A stretch of 64,000 nucleotides of DNA. It comes from a bacterium (GTDB taxonomy: Bacteria > Patescibacteriota > Gracilibacteria > UBA1369 > GCA-2718715). Both the position numbers and the translations under genes were made by a program. The stretch is from assembly GCA_002718715.1 (NCBI GenBank), contig PBFJ01000003.1, forward strand, positions 1 through 64,000. The letters are read 5' to 3'. Shown piece after piece: positions 61,982 through 64,000 of the stretch. How positions within the stretch are numbered: the stretch's first letter is position 1; each line of letters begins with the position of its first letter. The notes below the pieces were generated by a model. The model was not told the origin of the DNA, did not search any database, and saw nothing but the letters and a program-made list of their open reading frames with translations.

Positions 61982-62977
61982 ATGTTAGTTCTTGGAATTG
62001 AATCTTCCTGTGATGAAACTGCAATTGCAATTGTAAATGAAAAGTTTGAAGTTTTAAGTAATGTGATTGCATCACAAATTTTAGATCATCAAAAAACTAT
62101 GGGGGTGGTTCCTGAAAGTGCAGCAAGGTTACATGTTTCTAAGTTTACTCCTGTTTTAGAAAAATCTTTGAAAGACGCTGGAGTGACAATGAAGGATGTT
62201 GATTTAATAACTGTATCAAATCGTCCTGGCTTGATTGGTTGCTTAGTTACGGGTTGTACTTTTGCTTCAACTTTGGGATTGATTCACAATATTCCAGTTG
62301 TGGGGGTTAATCATAAACTTGGACATGTTTATAGTTGTTTACTTGATTTAAAAGAAAAAATTGAATTTCCGATTGTGACTTTAAGCGTTAGTGGTGGGCA
62401 TAATGAACTTTATTTAATTAACAGCTTGGAAGAATATAAAGAATTAGGGAAAACTTTAGATGATGCAGCTGGAGAATGCTATGACAAAGTTGCTAAAATG
62501 CTGGGCTTAAAGTATCCGGGAGGACCAGAAATTTCAAAATTAGCAGAATTTGGAGATCCAAAAGCTATAAAATTCCCTGATCCCCTACCTCATCAAAAAA
62601 TGAACTTTAGTTTTTCTGGTTTAAAGACTAATGTTAAAAATAAAATTCAAGAATTTACTGAAAATGGAATTTTAGAATCAAATAAGGCAAATATCGCAAG
62701 TAGTTTTCAATATGCAATCAATCACAATTTAAGTAAAAAATTATTGTATGCAGCTACGGAATTTAATGCTAAAGAGGTGCATTTAGTGGGTGGAGTTTCT
62801 GCTAATAAAAATTTAAGGTCAATGATTATAGAGAAGATTCAAAAGAAAGGCTTGAATATTAATTTCAGACATCCCTTAAGCTTTGGATTTTGTACGGATA
62901 ACGCAGCTATGATTGCTCTTTTAGGGCACTTGAAATTGGATAATCAAAAGCCAGAAAGTGTTATTACACCACAATAA
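61982..62977 (+). CDS. tsaD: tRNA N6-adenosine threonylcarbamoyltransferase
   Basis: MLVLGIESSCDETAIAIV, GVNHKLGHVYS, LSVSGGHNELYLI, HLVGGVSANKNLR, CTDNAAMIALLG. Confidence 0.97.
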   Translation: MLVLGIESSCDETAIAIVNEKFEVLSNVIASQILDHQKTMGVVPESAARLHVSKFTPVLEKSLKDAGVTMKDVDLITVSNRPGLIGCLVTGCTFASTLGLIHNIPVVGVNHKLGHVYSCLLDLKEKIEFPIVTLSVSGGHNELYLINSLEEYKELGKTLDDAAGECYDKVAKMLGLKYPGGPEISKLAEFGDPKAIKFPDPLPHQKMNFSFSGLKTNVKNKIQEFTENGILESNKANIASSFQYAINHNLSKKLLYAATEFNAKEVHLVGGVSANKNLRSMIIEKIQKKGLNINFRHPLSFGFCTDNAAMIALLGHLKLDNQKPESVITPQ

Positions 62978-62986
62978 ACCTTAGGT

Positions 62987-63014
62987 TTGCAAAATATTTT
63001 TTTTCAGCTATAAT
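62987..63014 (+). promoter_or_regulatory. Sigma70-like promoter upstream of hisS
   Basis: TTGCAA (62987-62992), 16-nt spacer, TATAAT (63009-63014). Confidence 0.5.
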
Positions 63015-63039
63015 ATAGTCACTTAATTTAAATAATTAC

Positions 63040-64000
63040 ATGACAGAAGTTAAAGTTAGTTCAGCAACTGGAATGCATGACATTCTTCCTAAGAACCATG
63101 ACTTTTTTAATATGGTTAAAAAAGTTATTAGACATAGATGTAGACAAGCTGGTTTTAGAAGAATCACAACTCCAATTTTTGAGAAAATGGATACAATAAA
63201 AAAGTCTTTTCCTGAAACTGCGGATTTAGTTGAAAGACATTTATACGCCTTAAGAGATCCAGGCGGAGAAGATTTAGTTGTAAGACCTTCAAATACAATT
63301 GGGATTGCTAGAGCATATTGCGAACATAACTTTGCAGATTATCCTCAACCAATTTCACTTTATTACATTGAACAACAGGCTAGATATACTGATAAACCTG
63401 GATACTATAGATTTTTCAATCAATTTGGAACTGAAGTTTTAGGTCATAATGATCCGGCCTTAGATGCTCAAGTTGTTTATTTGGCTTATAAAATATTTTC
63501 AGATTTAAAAATTATGGATCGACTTGATATTCAAATTAACTCTTTTGGTTCAAGAGAAGTTAAAGAGAATTACCTGGCTGAATTAAGAAGCTTTTTTGAT
63601 TCTAAAAGAAGATCTGTTCCTGATGAATACGAACATTTCATTGAAAGAGATCCAATCCAATTATTTTTAATTGATGATGAGGATCTTGAAATTCTTTGCC
63701 AAATGGCTCCAAAAGTTGAAGACTATTGGGATGATGAATCAAAAAAATATTTTGAATTATTCAAAGAGTATCTAGACGAACTAAATATTCCGTACACAGT
63801 AAATACTAATTTTTTTAGAAAACAATCATACTACAGTGGAGTTATTTTTGAATTCTGGGAAAAAAACAGAGGTCGTAAAAAAGCTGTTGGTGGAGGTGGA
63901 AGATACGACAATCTAATTGAAAGATTAGGTGGAGAACCTCAAGCAGCCTGTAATTTTATTGGTGGTATTGAGAGAATTATTGCTCAAATGAAAATTTCTA
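63040..64000 (+). CDS. hisS: Histidyl-tRNA synthetase, truncated by the window edge
   Basis: MTEVKVSSATGMHDILPKNHDFFNMVKKVIRHRCRQAGFRRITTPIFEK...YYRFFNQFGTEVLG...GGGGRYDNLIERLGG. Confidence 0.9.
   Translation, partial: MTEVKVSSATGMHDILPKNHDFFNMVKKVIRHRCRQAGFRRITTPIFEKMDTIKKSFPETADLVERHLYALRDPGGEDLVVRPSNTIGIARAYCEHNFADYPQPISLYYIEQQARYTDKPGYYRFFNQFGTEVLGHNDPALDAQVVYLAYKIFSDLKIMDRLDIQINSFGSREVKENYLAELRSFFDSKRRSVPDEYEHFIERDPIQLFLIDDEDLEILCQMAPKVEDYWDDESKKYFELFKEYLDELNIPYTVNTNFFRKQSYYSGVIFEFWEKNRGRKKAVGGGGRYDNLIERLGGEPQAACNFIGGIERIIAQMKIS

Overview
AT-rich (roughly 30% GC by eye), gene-dense bacterial chromosome segment using the standard bacterial code, since TGA acts as a stop (e.g. the 31537-34413 and rnhA ORFs). 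Gene content suggests a Patescibacteria/CPR-type genome: short AlaRS without a C-Ala domain and with the CGGPHV motif, DUF4012, ComF, sortase, prepilins, PilB, and a reduced DprA. This is inference; no search was run. Recognisable genes include tdk, comF-like, dnaX, ligA, sortase, CPA1-type antiporter, MgtC/DUF4010, two tandem sugar-nucleotidyltransferases, PiT-like and TSUP transporters, folA, thyA, rmuC, an RNB ribonuclease, ychF, rnhA, trxA, rsmI, three prepilin-like genes, an O-antigen-ligase-like gene, miaB, alaS, recA, recX, nusA, pilB, dprA, ftsE, an M29 aminopeptidase, an RlmD/TrmA-type methyltransferase, rlmH, cca, tsaD and partial hisS, plus tRNA-Phe(GAA) and tRNA-Gly(GCC). The most interesting items are: (1) a ~340-nt intergenic segment (42271-42610) with several complementary arms, including a possible pseudoknot, matching no RNA family I recognise; (2) a tightly overlapping envelope/pilus operon (31537-40418) with an amidase-SpoIID fusion, a TsaB-transmembrane-extracellular fusion, a DM-repeat surface protein with a GC...RR C-terminal signal, and three prepilins; (3) an RNB nuclease with an apparent C-terminal dsRBD; (4) an ART-like HGT-motif protein; (5) a catalytic-Cys-less isochorismatase-like protein beside a flavin reductase and glutaredoxin. 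No CRISPR array, transposase or rRNA was seen.
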